Below are positions 32,154 to 39,626 of a stretch of DNA of 64,000 nt, piece after piece. Made by a program: the position numbers and the translations under genes. The notes below the pieces were generated by a model. The model was not told where the DNA came from. It saw only the letters and a program-made list of their open reading frames with translations, and searched no databases. Numbering within the stretch: the stretch's first letter is position 1; each line of letters opens with the position of its first letter. Source of the DNA: CAYVBE01 sp964448935 (GTDB lineage Bacteria > Planctomycetota > Brocadiia > SM23-32); NCBI GenBank assembly GCA_964448935.1, contig CAYVBE010000001.1:1-64000 (forward strand). Reading direction: 5' to 3'.

Positions 32154-33211
32154 GTTTTCTGTGGCATTACAGTAAGTACGCGGCCTGCGTCGGCGTGGCT
32201 TTTGCCGCGCTCCTGGCGCTGGGGGCCGGCGAGCCGGCGCCGGACGAGGACTCCCTGAAGCAATACGAGGAAAAGACCGACCGGGCCGTTGATCTGGGCC
32301 TGAAGTTCCTGGCCTCACAGCAGCAGAACGACGGCGCCTTCCGGGGCAAATGGACCCACAACACCGGCATTGCTTCACTCTGCGTGATGGCGTTCCTCGC
32401 CGGGGGCTACACGCCGGGCACCGGTCCGCACGGGGAGACCATCAACAAGGGCATTGATTACGTGCTGAGCGCCCAGAACAAGGACGGCATGATCCTGGGG
32501 CGCCAGAAGAGCCACGGGGGCATGTACAGCCACTCCATCTCCACTCTGCTGCTCTCCGAGGTGTCGGGCATGGTGGATGGGGAGCGGCAGAAGAAGATTG
32601 ACGAAGCATTGCCCAGGGCTCTGCACATCATCCTGTCGGCGCAGAAACTCGACAAGAACAATCGGTTCGACGGCGGGTGGCGCTATAACTCCAACAGCCG
32701 CGACAGCGACATCTCCTGCACCGGCTGGCCTTTGATGGCGCTGCGGTCGGCGCGCAACAACGGCGCAGCGGTCCCGAAGGACGCCATCGAGAACGGCCTG
32801 AAATTCGTGCTGAACTGCCGCAGCGGTGATGGCGGGTTCGCCTATCAGCCGGGCAGAGGTTCGGGAGTGGCCAGGACGGGCACCGCGCTGCTGTGCCTTG
32901 AGCTCTGTGGCATGCACGAGAGCAAGGAGGCGCAAGGGGCGGCCGAATACCTGCTCAAACACGGGCACGACAATAGCTGGTTCTACTACGGCATCTACTA
33001 CTGCGCGCAGGGCATGTACCAGCTCGGCGGCCGCTACTGGCAGGAGTACGGCCCGTCCATCTTCAAGACGCTTCTGGACAGGCAGAACGATGAGGGCTCC
33101 TGGCCGGACAACTCGGGCGGCGGGGGCCGCGCCGGCAAGAGCTACTCCACCGCCATGTCCGTCCTCGCCCTCAGCGTTCCCTACTGCCAGTTGCCCATCT
33201 ACCAGCGCTGA
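32150..33211 (+). CDS. secreted prenyltransferase/squalene-oxidase repeat (alpha/alpha-toroid) protein, copy 1
   Basis: 353 aa with a signal peptide (hydrophobic residues about 9-26, then acidic PAPDEDSLKQYEEK). The body is a series of helical repeats of squalene-cyclase type: GLKFLASQQQNDGAF, GIDYVLSAQNKDG, GGWRYNSNSRDSD, GLKFVLNCRSGDGGFAYQ, RQNDEGSWPDNSGGGG. The sequence DSDIS sits where cyclases carry their DxDD acid motif, so true cyclase activity is doubtful and a binding or scaffold role is possible. It overlaps the DUF4175-like gene by ATGA, tying it to the MoxR/VWA operon. A near-identical paralogue lies at 37593-38657. Both end in VPYCQLPIYQR. Confidence 0.85.
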   Translation: MSFLWHYSKYAACVGVAFAALLALGAGEPAPDEDSLKQYEEKTDRAVDLGLKFLASQQQNDGAFRGKWTHNTGIASLCVMAFLAGGYTPGTGPHGETINKGIDYVLSAQNKDGMILGRQKSHGGMYSHSISTLLLSEVSGMVDGERQKKIDEALPRALHIILSAQKLDKNNRFDGGWRYNSNSRDSDISCTGWPLMALRSARNNGAAVPKDAIENGLKFVLNCRSGDGGFAYQPGRGSGVARTGTALLCLELCGMHESKEAQGAAEYLLKHGHDNSWFYYGIYYCAQGMYQLGGRYWQEYGPSIFKTLLDRQNDEGSWPDNSGGGGRAGKSYSTAMSVLALSVPYCQLPIYQR

Positions 33212-33221
33212 CGGGGCCCGG

Positions 33222-33986
33222 TCAGCCGGTCGGATAGCCCGCCTTGCTCAGGATGCCGGCCACCGAACGGCTGGCGGGGGAGTCCTCGGGCAATTCCAGC
33301 AGGGACCGGCCCTCCCAGTCGAACTGCGGCACGGCTTCGTCCGCCTCGACGCGTCCCAGGAAGGTCGCCCCGTCCGGGCTCTCCACCCGGTCTTCCATCT
33401 CCGGCGTAAACCGGTAGTTTCCGACCAGATACATGTTCTCGAACCTTACCCCGATCTCGTCGGCAATCTCGATCAGGCGGCGGGCGTTGCGCACGGCCTT
33501 GGCGCTGGGGTCTATCATCACGAACATGTCCTTCACGTCCCGCACCACGCGGCGGTTCACGTGTTCCAGTCCCGCCGGGGAGTCCAGGAGGGCGTAATCA
33601 TAGTTCTTCGCCAGTGTCGGCAGCAGGCCCTGCAGGATATTGTTCGGCTGGCAGTAGCAGCCGCGGGTCCACTTGACCCCCAGCGTCACCAGATCGAACC
33701 CTTCGGCTTCGTACAGGCAGTCCATGCCGACCAGATACTCCATCTTCTGCGCCAGCGGCATCGAGCCCAGCTCCTCGTAGGCGTCCGGCTTCTGCAGCTT
33801 GTAGAGCACATCCGAGATGGTGTTGATCCCCTGTTCCTGAAGGTCCACGCCCAGCAGTTGCGCCAGGCTCTGGTCCGGGTCGGCGTCTATCAGCAGCGGC
33901 GCCGGGGGCAGGTGCCGCACGGCCAGCGCCGCGAAGGTGCTCTTGCCGGCTCCGCCCCGGCCGGTCACTACGGTCATCTTGGCCAT
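33222..33986 (-). CDS. CooC-like nickel-chaperone ATPase (MinD/Mrp fold)
   Basis: CooC-type ATPases dimerise with ATP and deliver nickel to carbon monoxide dehydrogenase or related enzymes. The 254-aa protein has a deviant Walker A TGRGGAGKST near residue 8-17, followed by LLIDADPDQSLAQLLGV. A CYC motif at about residues 110-112 matches the CxC metal site that joins the CooC dimer, and DSPAGLEHVNRRVV is the Walker B region. The usual signature lysine (GKGG) is arginine here (GRGG). Start at ATG 33986 with GGAGG 5 nt upstream; a GTG one codon earlier is possible. It lies 35 nt downstream of the sulfatase and may share its transcript. No CODH gene is in the window. Confidence 0.8.
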   Translation of the reverse strand: MAKMTVVTGRGGAGKSTFAALAVRHLPPAPLLIDADPDQSLAQLLGVDLQEQGINTISDVLYKLQKPDAYEELGSMPLAQKMEYLVGMDCLYEAEGFDLVTLGVKWTRGCYCQPNNILQGLLPTLAKNYDYALLDSPAGLEHVNRRVVRDVKDMFVMIDPSAKAVRNARRLIEIADEIGVRFENMYLVGNYRFTPEMEDRVESPDGATFLGRVEADEAVPQFDWEGRSLLELPEDSPASRSVAGILSKAGYPTG

Positions 33987-34021
33987 CACGTCCTCCGTGT
34001 TCTGCGGTTCCTTGTCTTACG

Positions 34022-35374
34022 TCACTTTTGCCCCGCTGCTGCAACGGTCTGTAGCTGCTCGTGCTCGAACTTGTGCGCCCGGCGGTTCTCCTCCTCCGGG
34101 TCGCATATCCGCCGCAGCTCCGCCTCCAACTCCTCGGCAATCTCCGGACGCGTTCCGTAAGCGTTCTCCAACTCCTCGGGGTCCTCCCGCAGGTTGAACA
34201 GCAGGTGGGGCGCCTCAATGCAGTATATCAGTTTCCAATCGCCTTTGCGGACCATATAGGCGCCGGAGCGCGTGCCGTGGCCGTGGTATTCGCAGAACGC
34301 CACGGACTCGGGGTCCCCCGCACGGTCGCTCAAGGGCGTGCCGCGCCATTTCTCCGGCCTGTGGGCGTCGAAGATGCGGAACAGCTCCGCCTGCAGGTCC
34401 AGCAGTCCCACCGGGCTGCCCACCCGTTCTCCGGCGTCGAAATCCGGCCCGCGCGCAATCAGCGGGACGCGCGCGGAGTCCTCGTACAGGCTGCACTTCC
34501 ACCACATGCCGAACTTGCCCAGCATCTCCCCGTGGTCGGTGGTGTAAACAACGTTCGTTTTGCCGCCGAGTCCGGACTCCTCAAGGGCCTCCATCACGCG
34601 GCCCACCTGGCGGTCCACGAAGGTAACGCACCCCAGGTAGCCGCACCTCAGTCCGCGTATCTGCTCGTCGCTGAAATGGTCCGTCTCGAAGTGGTCGCGC
34701 AGGTCACGCGCGTAGGCATGGTTGGCCGAGGCGCACTCGCCCCCGTGCGCCGGCAGGTCGCCGTGCCCTTCGTAGAGGTCCCATAGCTCCTGCGTCACGT
34801 AGTGCGGAAAATGCGGCTTGCCCGTGTTCACCACCAGCAGCCAGGGCCTGTCCAGCCCGGGCGCCGTTTGGTTAAGCCACTCCACCGCTGCGTCCACACG
34901 TCGAAGGTCGCCGCCAAACGGGTCTTCGCGCGGCCCGAAGCCGTCGGCCCGGCCGGCGGAGCCCTCCCGGATGGAAAGGGGAGTGCGCCCGTGATTCGTG
35001 TCCCCCGGCCAGCCGCGGTCCCCGGGCAGGATCATTTCCGAGAAGCCCAGGTTCTCGCCGCGGTCGTACACGTCCACCTTGCCGATGTAGGCGGTATGGA
35101 CACCTTGCTCCGCCAGCACACGACCGTAGCTCGGCAGGTCTGATCTCAGGTTCACGGTGCAATTACTGTAAGTCTGCGTCTCGTGCACGTAGCGCCCGCT
35201 CATGAACGAGGAGCGGCTGGGCAGACAGAGGGGCGACTGGCAGTAGGCGTTCTCGTAAACCGTCCCCGAATCCGCCAGCCGCTGCAGATTGGGCGTCACC
35301 ACGTCCTCGTGCCCGTAAGGACTGCTGAAGCGCGGGTTGTGCTCGTCCGACATGAAAACCACAACGTTGCTCAA
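34022..35374 (-). CDS. sulfatase family protein (type I, formylglycine-dependent)
   Basis: Arylsulfatase-fold hydrolase of sulfate esters. I start at a TTG (35374) that gives LSNVVVFMSDEHN and has GGAGG at the right distance (451 aa). A longer open frame upstream is low-complexity and runs into the promoter. Key features: metal-binding DEHN at about residues 10-13, and the sulfatase signature SPLCLPSRSSFMSGRY, where C50 in C-x-P-S-R is the residue converted to formylglycine. The second metal site is DHGEMLGKFGMW. No signal peptide is visible from this start, so it may be cytoplasmic. The natural substrate (polysaccharide or choline sulfate) cannot be read from sequence. The maturation enzyme is not nearby. 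Confidence 0.9.
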   Translation of the reverse strand: MSNVVVFMSDEHNPRFSSPYGHEDVVTPNLQRLADSGTVYENAYCQSPLCLPSRSSFMSGRYVHETQTYSNCTVNLRSDLPSYGRVLAEQGVHTAYIGKVDVYDRGENLGFSEMILPGDRGWPGDTNHGRTPLSIREGSAGRADGFGPREDPFGGDLRRVDAAVEWLNQTAPGLDRPWLLVVNTGKPHFPHYVTQELWDLYEGHGDLPAHGGECASANHAYARDLRDHFETDHFSDEQIRGLRCGYLGCVTFVDRQVGRVMEALEESGLGGKTNVVYTTDHGEMLGKFGMWWKCSLYEDSARVPLIARGPDFDAGERVGSPVGLLDLQAELFRIFDAHRPEKWRGTPLSDRAGDPESVAFCEYHGHGTRSGAYMVRKGDWKLIYCIEAPHLLFNLREDPEELENAYGTRPEIAEELEAELRRICDPEEENRRAHKFEHEQLQTVAAAGQK

Positions 35375-35406
35375 GGTGCGTCCTCCTCCCGTGTCAGGAA
35401 AAGTAC

Positions 35407-35435
35407 AGCATAAGGGCGCAGCGCCGCCGCCGCAA
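35407..35435 (-). promoter_or_regulatory. promoter of the sulfatase gene
   Basis: Minus strand: -35 TTGCGG (35435-35430), 17-bp spacer, -10 TATGCT (35412-35407), start near 35400, about 26 nt before the sulfatase TTG. The spacer contains GGCGC-A-GCGCC, a small palindrome. The hairpin island begins 5 bp upstream of the -35 box. Confidence 0.5.
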
Positions 35436-35439
35436 CGGG

Positions 35440-35700
35440 GCCGCCCTTCGGGCGGCGAGGAAGAATGCGCTGCATTCTTCACTGCGTTGGGTTGCAGACG
35501 TTGGCGTTCAAGCCGAAAACGGCCTCAGGCGAGGGCGCCTGAGGTAAACGAGGTCCCTGCGGCGGACACGGTTGGTGTGTGGCGCAGCCGCCCTCGGCGG
35601 CAGTCGTTGCCGTCCCGTCCGTGTTTGTCCGTGTGGCGTCATTCCGCTGTGGAGCGGAATTGTGCGTTTGTGCGCCACCCGACCGTGATGTAGAATCACG
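35440..35700. repeat. intergenic hairpin island A
   Basis: At least six perfect short inverted repeats occur in 260 bp with no coding potential. They are GCCGCCC/GGGCGGC (35440-35456), GAAGAATGC/GCATTCTTC (35460-35480) and CCTCAGGCG/CGCCTGAGG (35523-35544). Next are GCCGCC/GGCGGC (35587-35601) and ATTCCGCT/AGCGGAAT (35641-35660), the latter nested inside GTGGCG/CGCCAC (35633-35678). The last is CGTGAT/ATCACG (35684-35700). The loops are 3-5 nt except in the outer GTGGCG stem. The second and third match hairpins in island B with compensatory base changes, and the roughly 55 nt after the third are also shared. The island lies between divergent promoters, so it is not a simple 3' UTR. Confidence 0.85.
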
Positions 35701-35827
35701 CCAGCGAAAAACGAGGCTCAAAGGTATCCTGGTGTTGGCCGCGATCATCGTTCCGTTTGTGGCATCCGCTTTGAGGCTGGTCGTCATACTGCACGCGGTG
35801 TGCTCTGGCATCACGGGAGAAAACGAC

Positions 35828-35859
35828 TTGACTTCGATGGACTTAACGTGTAGGTTAAG
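35828..35859 (+). promoter_or_regulatory. toxin-antitoxin promoter with overlapping palindromic operator
   Basis: -35 TTGACT (35828-35833), 17-bp spacer, -10 TAGGTT (35851-35856). The inverted repeat CTTAAC-6 nt-GTTAAG (35842-35847 and 35854-35859) covers the -10 box, the expected place for an autorepressing antitoxin. The predicted transcription start (about 35863) almost coincides with the toxin start codon, so the mRNA may be leaderless. Confidence 0.6.
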
Positions 35860-35864
35860 GCGTG

Positions 35865-36254
35865 ATGGCGCAAGGCGGCGACAGGCAAGGAAAGTGGCGG
35901 ATCGTGGAGTTCCCGGCGGATGAGCGTCCCATCTCGCGTTTTATGAGCGAGAGGCTCCAAGAGGAGCAGTTAAAGGTCGTTGCGGCCTATCTCAGAAAAT
36001 GCAAACAACATCCGAAGGGGCCATTCTGGAATTCCTACAAGTTCAAGAAACTGAGTGGGTCGGAGAATATCTGGGAGAGGAAACCCGGTGGCCAGGTCCG
36101 TCTTCTCGGTTTCTTCGACCCCGACGAGAGGCGTGTTTTTGTTCTCACAAACGGTTTTGTCAAGAAGCAAGACCGAACTCCGCGACGGGAGATTGAGCGG
36201 GCCGAAAAAGCGCATAGGCGGTTGATCCGGGCCCGAGAAGGGAGAGGGAAATGA
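35865..36254 (+). CDS. HigB/RelE-like toxin (phage Gp49-type)
   Basis: 129 aa from the ATG at 35865; a GTG one codon earlier is equally possible. The family (type II toxins, COG4679-like) cleaves mRNA, usually on the ribosome. Characteristic sequence: WRIVEFPADERPISRFM at the N-terminus, FKKLSGSENIWERKPGGQVRLLGFFDP, VFVLTNGFVKKQDRTPRREIERAEKAHRRL. The last of these is the conserved basic FxKKxxxTPxxEIxxA signature. The stop overlaps the next start (ATGA). Local base composition is less GC-rich than neighbouring operons, consistent with a mobile module. Only weak AAGG precedes the start. Confidence 0.82.
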   Translation: MAQGGDRQGKWRIVEFPADERPISRFMSERLQEEQLKVVAAYLRKCKQHPKGPFWNSYKFKKLSGSENIWERKPGGQVRLLGFFDPDERRVFVLTNGFVKKQDRTPRREIERAEKAHRRLIRAREGRGK

Positions 36255-36535
36255 GCACGAACGATCTCGGACCTTTGCTCGATGAGTTTCACGACCGGTT
36301 CAAAGACGACGCGACTTATCGGGCGCAATCCCTGTACAACGATATAACAGCGGATATCCTGAGTCATATGGACAAGCACGGCATCAGCCGGGCCGAACTC
36401 GCCCGCAGGATGGGCGTGTCGGAGGCACGCGTTTCGCAGATTTTCGGTGAGACCCAGAACTTTACGTTGGAAACCCTGGCCAGAATGGCGGCGGCTCTTG
36501 GGCTCGATCTGAAGGTCACCGTTCGCCAGGCGTAG
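36251..36535 (+). CDS. HigA-like antitoxin with XRE-type helix-turn-helix
   Basis: 94 aa, coupled to the toxin by ATGA. The C-terminal half is a lambda-repressor-type HTH: ISRAELARRMGVSEARVSQIF, followed by TLETLARMAAALGLDLKV. The N-terminal half (about residues 1-35) would contact the toxin. Toxin-first gene order is typical of HigBA pairs. The palindrome across the -10 box at 35842-35859 is its likely binding site. The product probably represses its own operon; the identification as HigA rather than another XRE antitoxin is by architecture only. Confidence 0.82.
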   Translation: MSTNDLGPLLDEFHDRFKDDATYRAQSLYNDITADILSHMDKHGISRAELARRMGVSEARVSQIFGETQNFTLETLARMAAALGLDLKVTVRQA

Positions 36536-36617
36536 GAGCGCGCACTGCGATCCGGGGTGCCTCTCTTCACAGGGAGCAGCCGGGACACACTTAGGGGTCT
36601 TTCACGGACCGACAGGG

Positions 36618-37571
36618 ATGATTGACTGCAAGAGTTGGCGACTCCGCATCGCCGCGATCGGTGCCGGGTGGCATAGCCGCACTTCCCATCTGCCGGCGCT
36701 GCGGTGGTGTGTGGCTGAGAACGGGGGTGCGTTCACGCTCGCGGCGCTCTGCGACGCTGACGAAGAACGGGCGGCCGCGGCGGCCGGGGAGTTCGGCTTC
36801 GGGAAGGCATTTACCGACATCGAGGAAATGCTGGATCGGGTCCGGCCCGACGCCGTGGTGGCTGTGACGCCGATGGCACTGAACGCGCCCTGTGCGCTGG
36901 ACCTGATCGAACGAGGCATTCCGGCGCTCATCGAGAAGCCGCCGGGGGCGACCCCGGAGGAGGCGCGGGCTCTGGCGCGGGCGGCCGCCGAGGCGGACAT
37001 GCCGGTCATGGTCAGCATGAATCGCCGGTTCGATCCCTCCCTGACCGCCGGCGTGGCCTGGATGGGGGAGAGGCCCGTTCATTACGTGCGCGGCGCCATG
37101 CTGCGCCCGAACCGGACGAACCCTGAGTTCATGACGGGCACGGGTATCCACGCCGTGGACGCCGTCCGCGCGCTGGGCGGGGATGTGGCAGCGTCCGACC
37201 GCCGCACGATGGACGTGAACGGTATCACCTGGTACTCTGTATCTCTGGAGTTCGAGGGCGGCGCCTCGGGCACGCTGGAGGTCATACCCACCGCCGGCGT
37301 GGCGGAGGAGAAGTACGAACTGTTCGGCGACCGCCGGCGGGTCGTTATCCGCACCGGGACGCAGGACCGCGGGGACCTGACGTGCTGGGACGCCGGAGAT
37401 CTCGCGCTGCACACGGACCCAGCCGAGGGAGAGCCGCTTTTTGTGCGCGACGGGACGTATGCCGAGACGTGCGAGTTTCTGAACGCGCTTCTGGAGGGCC
37501 GCAGGCCGCATCCCACGCCGCAGGACGTTCTGCAGTCGGTGGAGCTGTGCCACCTGTGGCGAGGGGAGTAA
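36618..37571 (+). CDS. Gfo/Idh/MocA-family NAD(P)-dependent oxidoreductase
   Basis: 317 aa with an N-terminal Rossmann fold (LRIAAIGAGWHSRTSHLPAL) and the family motif EKPPG near residue 107, where the lysine is the usual catalytic/nicotinamide-contacting residue. The C-terminal alpha/beta domain contains GTGIHAVDAVRALGG, whose His-Asp pair corresponds to the catalytic region. These enzymes oxidise or reduce sugars, inositols or related polyols; the substrate is not deducible. The predicted start sits only 1-2 nt after AGGG, an unusual spacing, but no other in-frame start precedes the Rossmann strand. It is followed after 21 nt by the second toroid protein and probably co-transcribed with it and the isomerase. 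Confidence 0.88.
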   Translation: MIDCKSWRLRIAAIGAGWHSRTSHLPALRWCVAENGGAFTLAALCDADEERAAAAAGEFGFGKAFTDIEEMLDRVRPDAVVAVTPMALNAPCALDLIERGIPALIEKPPGATPEEARALARAAAEADMPVMVSMNRRFDPSLTAGVAWMGERPVHYVRGAMLRPNRTNPEFMTGTGIHAVDAVRALGGDVAASDRRTMDVNGITWYSVSLEFEGGASGTLEVIPTAGVAEEKYELFGDRRRVVIRTGTQDRGDLTCWDAGDLALHTDPAEGEPLFVRDGTYAETCEFLNALLEGRRPHPTPQDVLQSVELCHLWRGE

Positions 37572-37592
37572 ATCAAAAGGGAGTAACCAACG

Positions 37593-38657
37593 ATGCAGCT
37601 CAGGGCCATGAGGCTCCTGTTCGTCTGCTGTCTGGCGATCGCAGTCGCTTCGTTGCCCGTCCTCGTCGCGGAAGAGGCAGCGGAGCCCGATGAGGACCCG
37701 CTGAAGGCATACCGGGAGAAGGTGGACCGTGCCGTTGACCGCGGACTGCAATTTCTGGTCGAGCGGCAGCGGGAGGACGGTGCTTTCCGGACCGACTGGA
37801 ACGACAACACCGCCGTCGTCTCCCTGTGCGTTATGGCTTTCCTTGCCAGGGGCTACACTCCGGGCGTTGGTCCCCACGGAGATGTTATCAACAGAGGCCT
37901 TGATTACGTTCTGGGCTGCCAGAAGGAAAGCGGCATGATCGTGGGCTCAAAGAAGCAGCGCGGGGGCATGTACAGCCACTCCATCTCCACCCTTATGCTC
38001 TCCGAGGTCTCCGGCATGGTGGACATGGAGCGGCAGAAGAAGATTGACGAGGTGCTGCCCGAGGCCCTGCAGGTGATCCTTTCCGCCCAGAAGGTCAACA
38101 AAAACCAGCAATATGCGGGCGGCTGGCGCTACAACTCCAACAGCCGCGACAGCGACATCTCCTGCACCGGCTGGCCGCTTATGGCGTTGCGCTCGGCGCG
38201 TAACAACGGCGCCGCCGTTCCGGAGGACGCCACCAAGAAAGGGTTGGGGTTCGTTTTAAGGTGCCGTAAAGGCGACGGCGGTTTCGCCTACCAGCCCCAC
38301 CGTAATTCCGGCGTTGCCAGGACGGGCACCGCCTTGCTTTGCCTTGAACTGTGCGGGATGCACGAGAGCGAGGAGGCCGTCGGGGCGGCCGAGTACCTGC
38401 TTGAACAGCGGCACGACGGCAAGTGGTTCTATTACGGGGTATACTACTGTGCACAGGGCATGTACCAGATCGGCGGCCGCTACTGGCGGGAATATGGGGT
38501 TTCCCTGTTCAAGACTCTTCTTGAAAGGCAGAATGATGACGGCTCGTGGCCGGCCAACAGAGGCGGCGGCGGGCGTGCAGGCAAGGCGTATTCCACCGCC
38601 ATGGCCGTGCTGGCGCTCAGTGTGCCCTACTGCCAGTTGCCCATCTACCAGCGCTAA
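37593..38657 (+). CDS. secreted prenyltransferase/squalene-oxidase repeat (alpha/alpha-toroid) protein, copy 2
   Basis: 354 aa with a clear signal peptide (hydrophobic LLFVCCLAIAVASLPVLVA). It is closely similar to the protein at 32150-33211 along its whole length: GLQFLVERQREDGAF, GGMYSHSISTLMLSEVSGMVD, GGWRYNSNSRDSDISCTGW, and the identical C-terminus VPYCQLPIYQR. Long DNA stretches around 38125-38175 are almost the same as in copy 1, so the duplication is recent or kept alike by conversion. The DSDIS motif is retained. AAGGGAG precedes the ATG. Unlike copy 1 it is next to sugar-metabolism genes, not VWA genes. Confidence 0.85.
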   Translation: MQLRAMRLLFVCCLAIAVASLPVLVAEEAAEPDEDPLKAYREKVDRAVDRGLQFLVERQREDGAFRTDWNDNTAVVSLCVMAFLARGYTPGVGPHGDVINRGLDYVLGCQKESGMIVGSKKQRGGMYSHSISTLMLSEVSGMVDMERQKKIDEVLPEALQVILSAQKVNKNQQYAGGWRYNSNSRDSDISCTGWPLMALRSARNNGAAVPEDATKKGLGFVLRCRKGDGGFAYQPHRNSGVARTGTALLCLELCGMHESEEAVGAAEYLLEQRHDGKWFYYGVYYCAQGMYQIGGRYWREYGVSLFKTLLERQNDDGSWPANRGGGGRAGKAYSTAMAVLALSVPYCQLPIYQR

Positions 38658-38682
38658 AGCGCGAGCACTTGAGGAGCGACAC

Positions 38683-39516
38683 ATGCAACCAATGCTGGCT
38701 ACTATAGCCGTCGAGCCGCGCCGGTGGGCCAGCCCCCGCCGGCCGGCCATGACGCTGCTTTACCTGTTGCCCCACGTCGCCGAAACCGGCTTCACCGATA
38801 TCGAGGCCTGGCAGTGGCATGTCTCCACGCTCAGCGTGGACGGCCTGCACCTGGTCCGCGACCTGGCCGATTCGTTGGGCGTCACAATCTCCACTATCGG
38901 CGTCTACCCGAGCTTCCAGACCCGCGAGGGCGACGGCGACCTGGAGGAGATGCTGATGATGGTCGAGCGCGCGCAGGTGCTGGGCGCCACGCGGCTGAAG
39001 GCGCTCTTCCTGGGTGGGAAGGGCGCGGAGATGGACGAGGCGGCCTGGGAGCGATTCAATCGGCGACTCGATAAGTGGCACGCCGCCTGCCGAGATGCCG
39101 GTATCGAGATACTGGCCGAACTCCACGGGGGCACGCCGTTCGATCCGCCCGAAGTGGGGCTGAAGTGGCTGGAGCAGCATCCCGAACTGGACGTGGGCAT
39201 CTGCTACCAGCCCTATGATTTTGCCAACACCGGGGCGGCCATCGAGCTGGCCGAGATGTTCGCGGGGCGCATCCGCCACATCCACCTGCAGGCCCACGAC
39301 CGGGAGGGCGACTTCTGCCGCCTGGCCGACAGCCCGCTGGATTACGCCGCGGTGCTCGCCGCATTGCTGGAGGCCAACGATTCGACCACCGCGGCCATCG
39401 AGTTCGTGCGCAGTTCCATACAGGAGGGGCCGGCCTTTGATCTGGGCGCCGCTCTCGCCGATGCCCGTGCCGACGCGGCCTGGGTGCGCGGGGTGGTGGC
39501 CGGTCTGGAGGTCTGA
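38683..39516 (+). CDS. xylose-isomerase-like TIM-barrel sugar phosphate isomerase/epimerase
   Basis: 277 aa, start at the ATG preceded by GAGGAG. The AP-endonuclease-2-like TIM barrel is shown by HVAETGFTDIEAW, VTISTIGVYPSF, ILAELHGGTPFDPP (metal-ligand Glu and His), LDVGICYQPYDFANTG, IRHIHLQAHDREGDF (second His) and AAIEFVRSS (final Glu). Members isomerise or epimerise sugars and inositol derivatives and often sit beside Gfo/Idh oxidoreductases, as here. The 25-nt gap to the preceding toroid gene supports one operon. Substrate unknown. Confidence 0.82.
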   Translation: MQPMLATIAVEPRRWASPRRPAMTLLYLLPHVAETGFTDIEAWQWHVSTLSVDGLHLVRDLADSLGVTISTIGVYPSFQTREGDGDLEEMLMMVERAQVLGATRLKALFLGGKGAEMDEAAWERFNRRLDKWHAACRDAGIEILAELHGGTPFDPPEVGLKWLEQHPELDVGICYQPYDFANTGAAIELAEMFAGRIRHIHLQAHDREGDFCRLADSPLDYAAVLAALLEANDSTTAAIEFVRSSIQEGPAFDLGAALADARADAAWVRGVVAGLEV

Positions 39517-39526
39517 TCGTGCGCCA

Positions 39527-39555
39527 TTGCTGAGAGCCGTTGCGGCTGCTATAGT
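39527..39555 (+). promoter_or_regulatory. promoter of the aldo/keto reductase gene
   Basis: -35 TTGCTG (39527-39532), 17-bp spacer, -10 TATAGT (39550-39555), start near 39562 and a leader of about 65 nt. The leader can form a CCGGCC-GGGG-GGCCGG hairpin (39576-39591). Confidence 0.55.
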
Positions 39556-39626
39556 ACGCGTGGGGTAGCCAGAAACCGGCCGGGGGGCCGGGCCCCGTTC
39601 GTCAATCGAAGAAGCGGAGGCTGCGC

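Noticed and set aside
35375..35482. Upstream extension of the sulfatase reading frame with a more N-terminal start
   Set aside because: The added residues are low-complexity Pro/Gly/Cys, cover the predicted promoter and hairpins, and a TTG with GGAGG matches the family start.
35440..36535. Region considered as a prophage or defence island
   Set aside because: Only a two-gene toxin-antitoxin pair is present; there is no integrase, attachment site, capsid or restriction gene.
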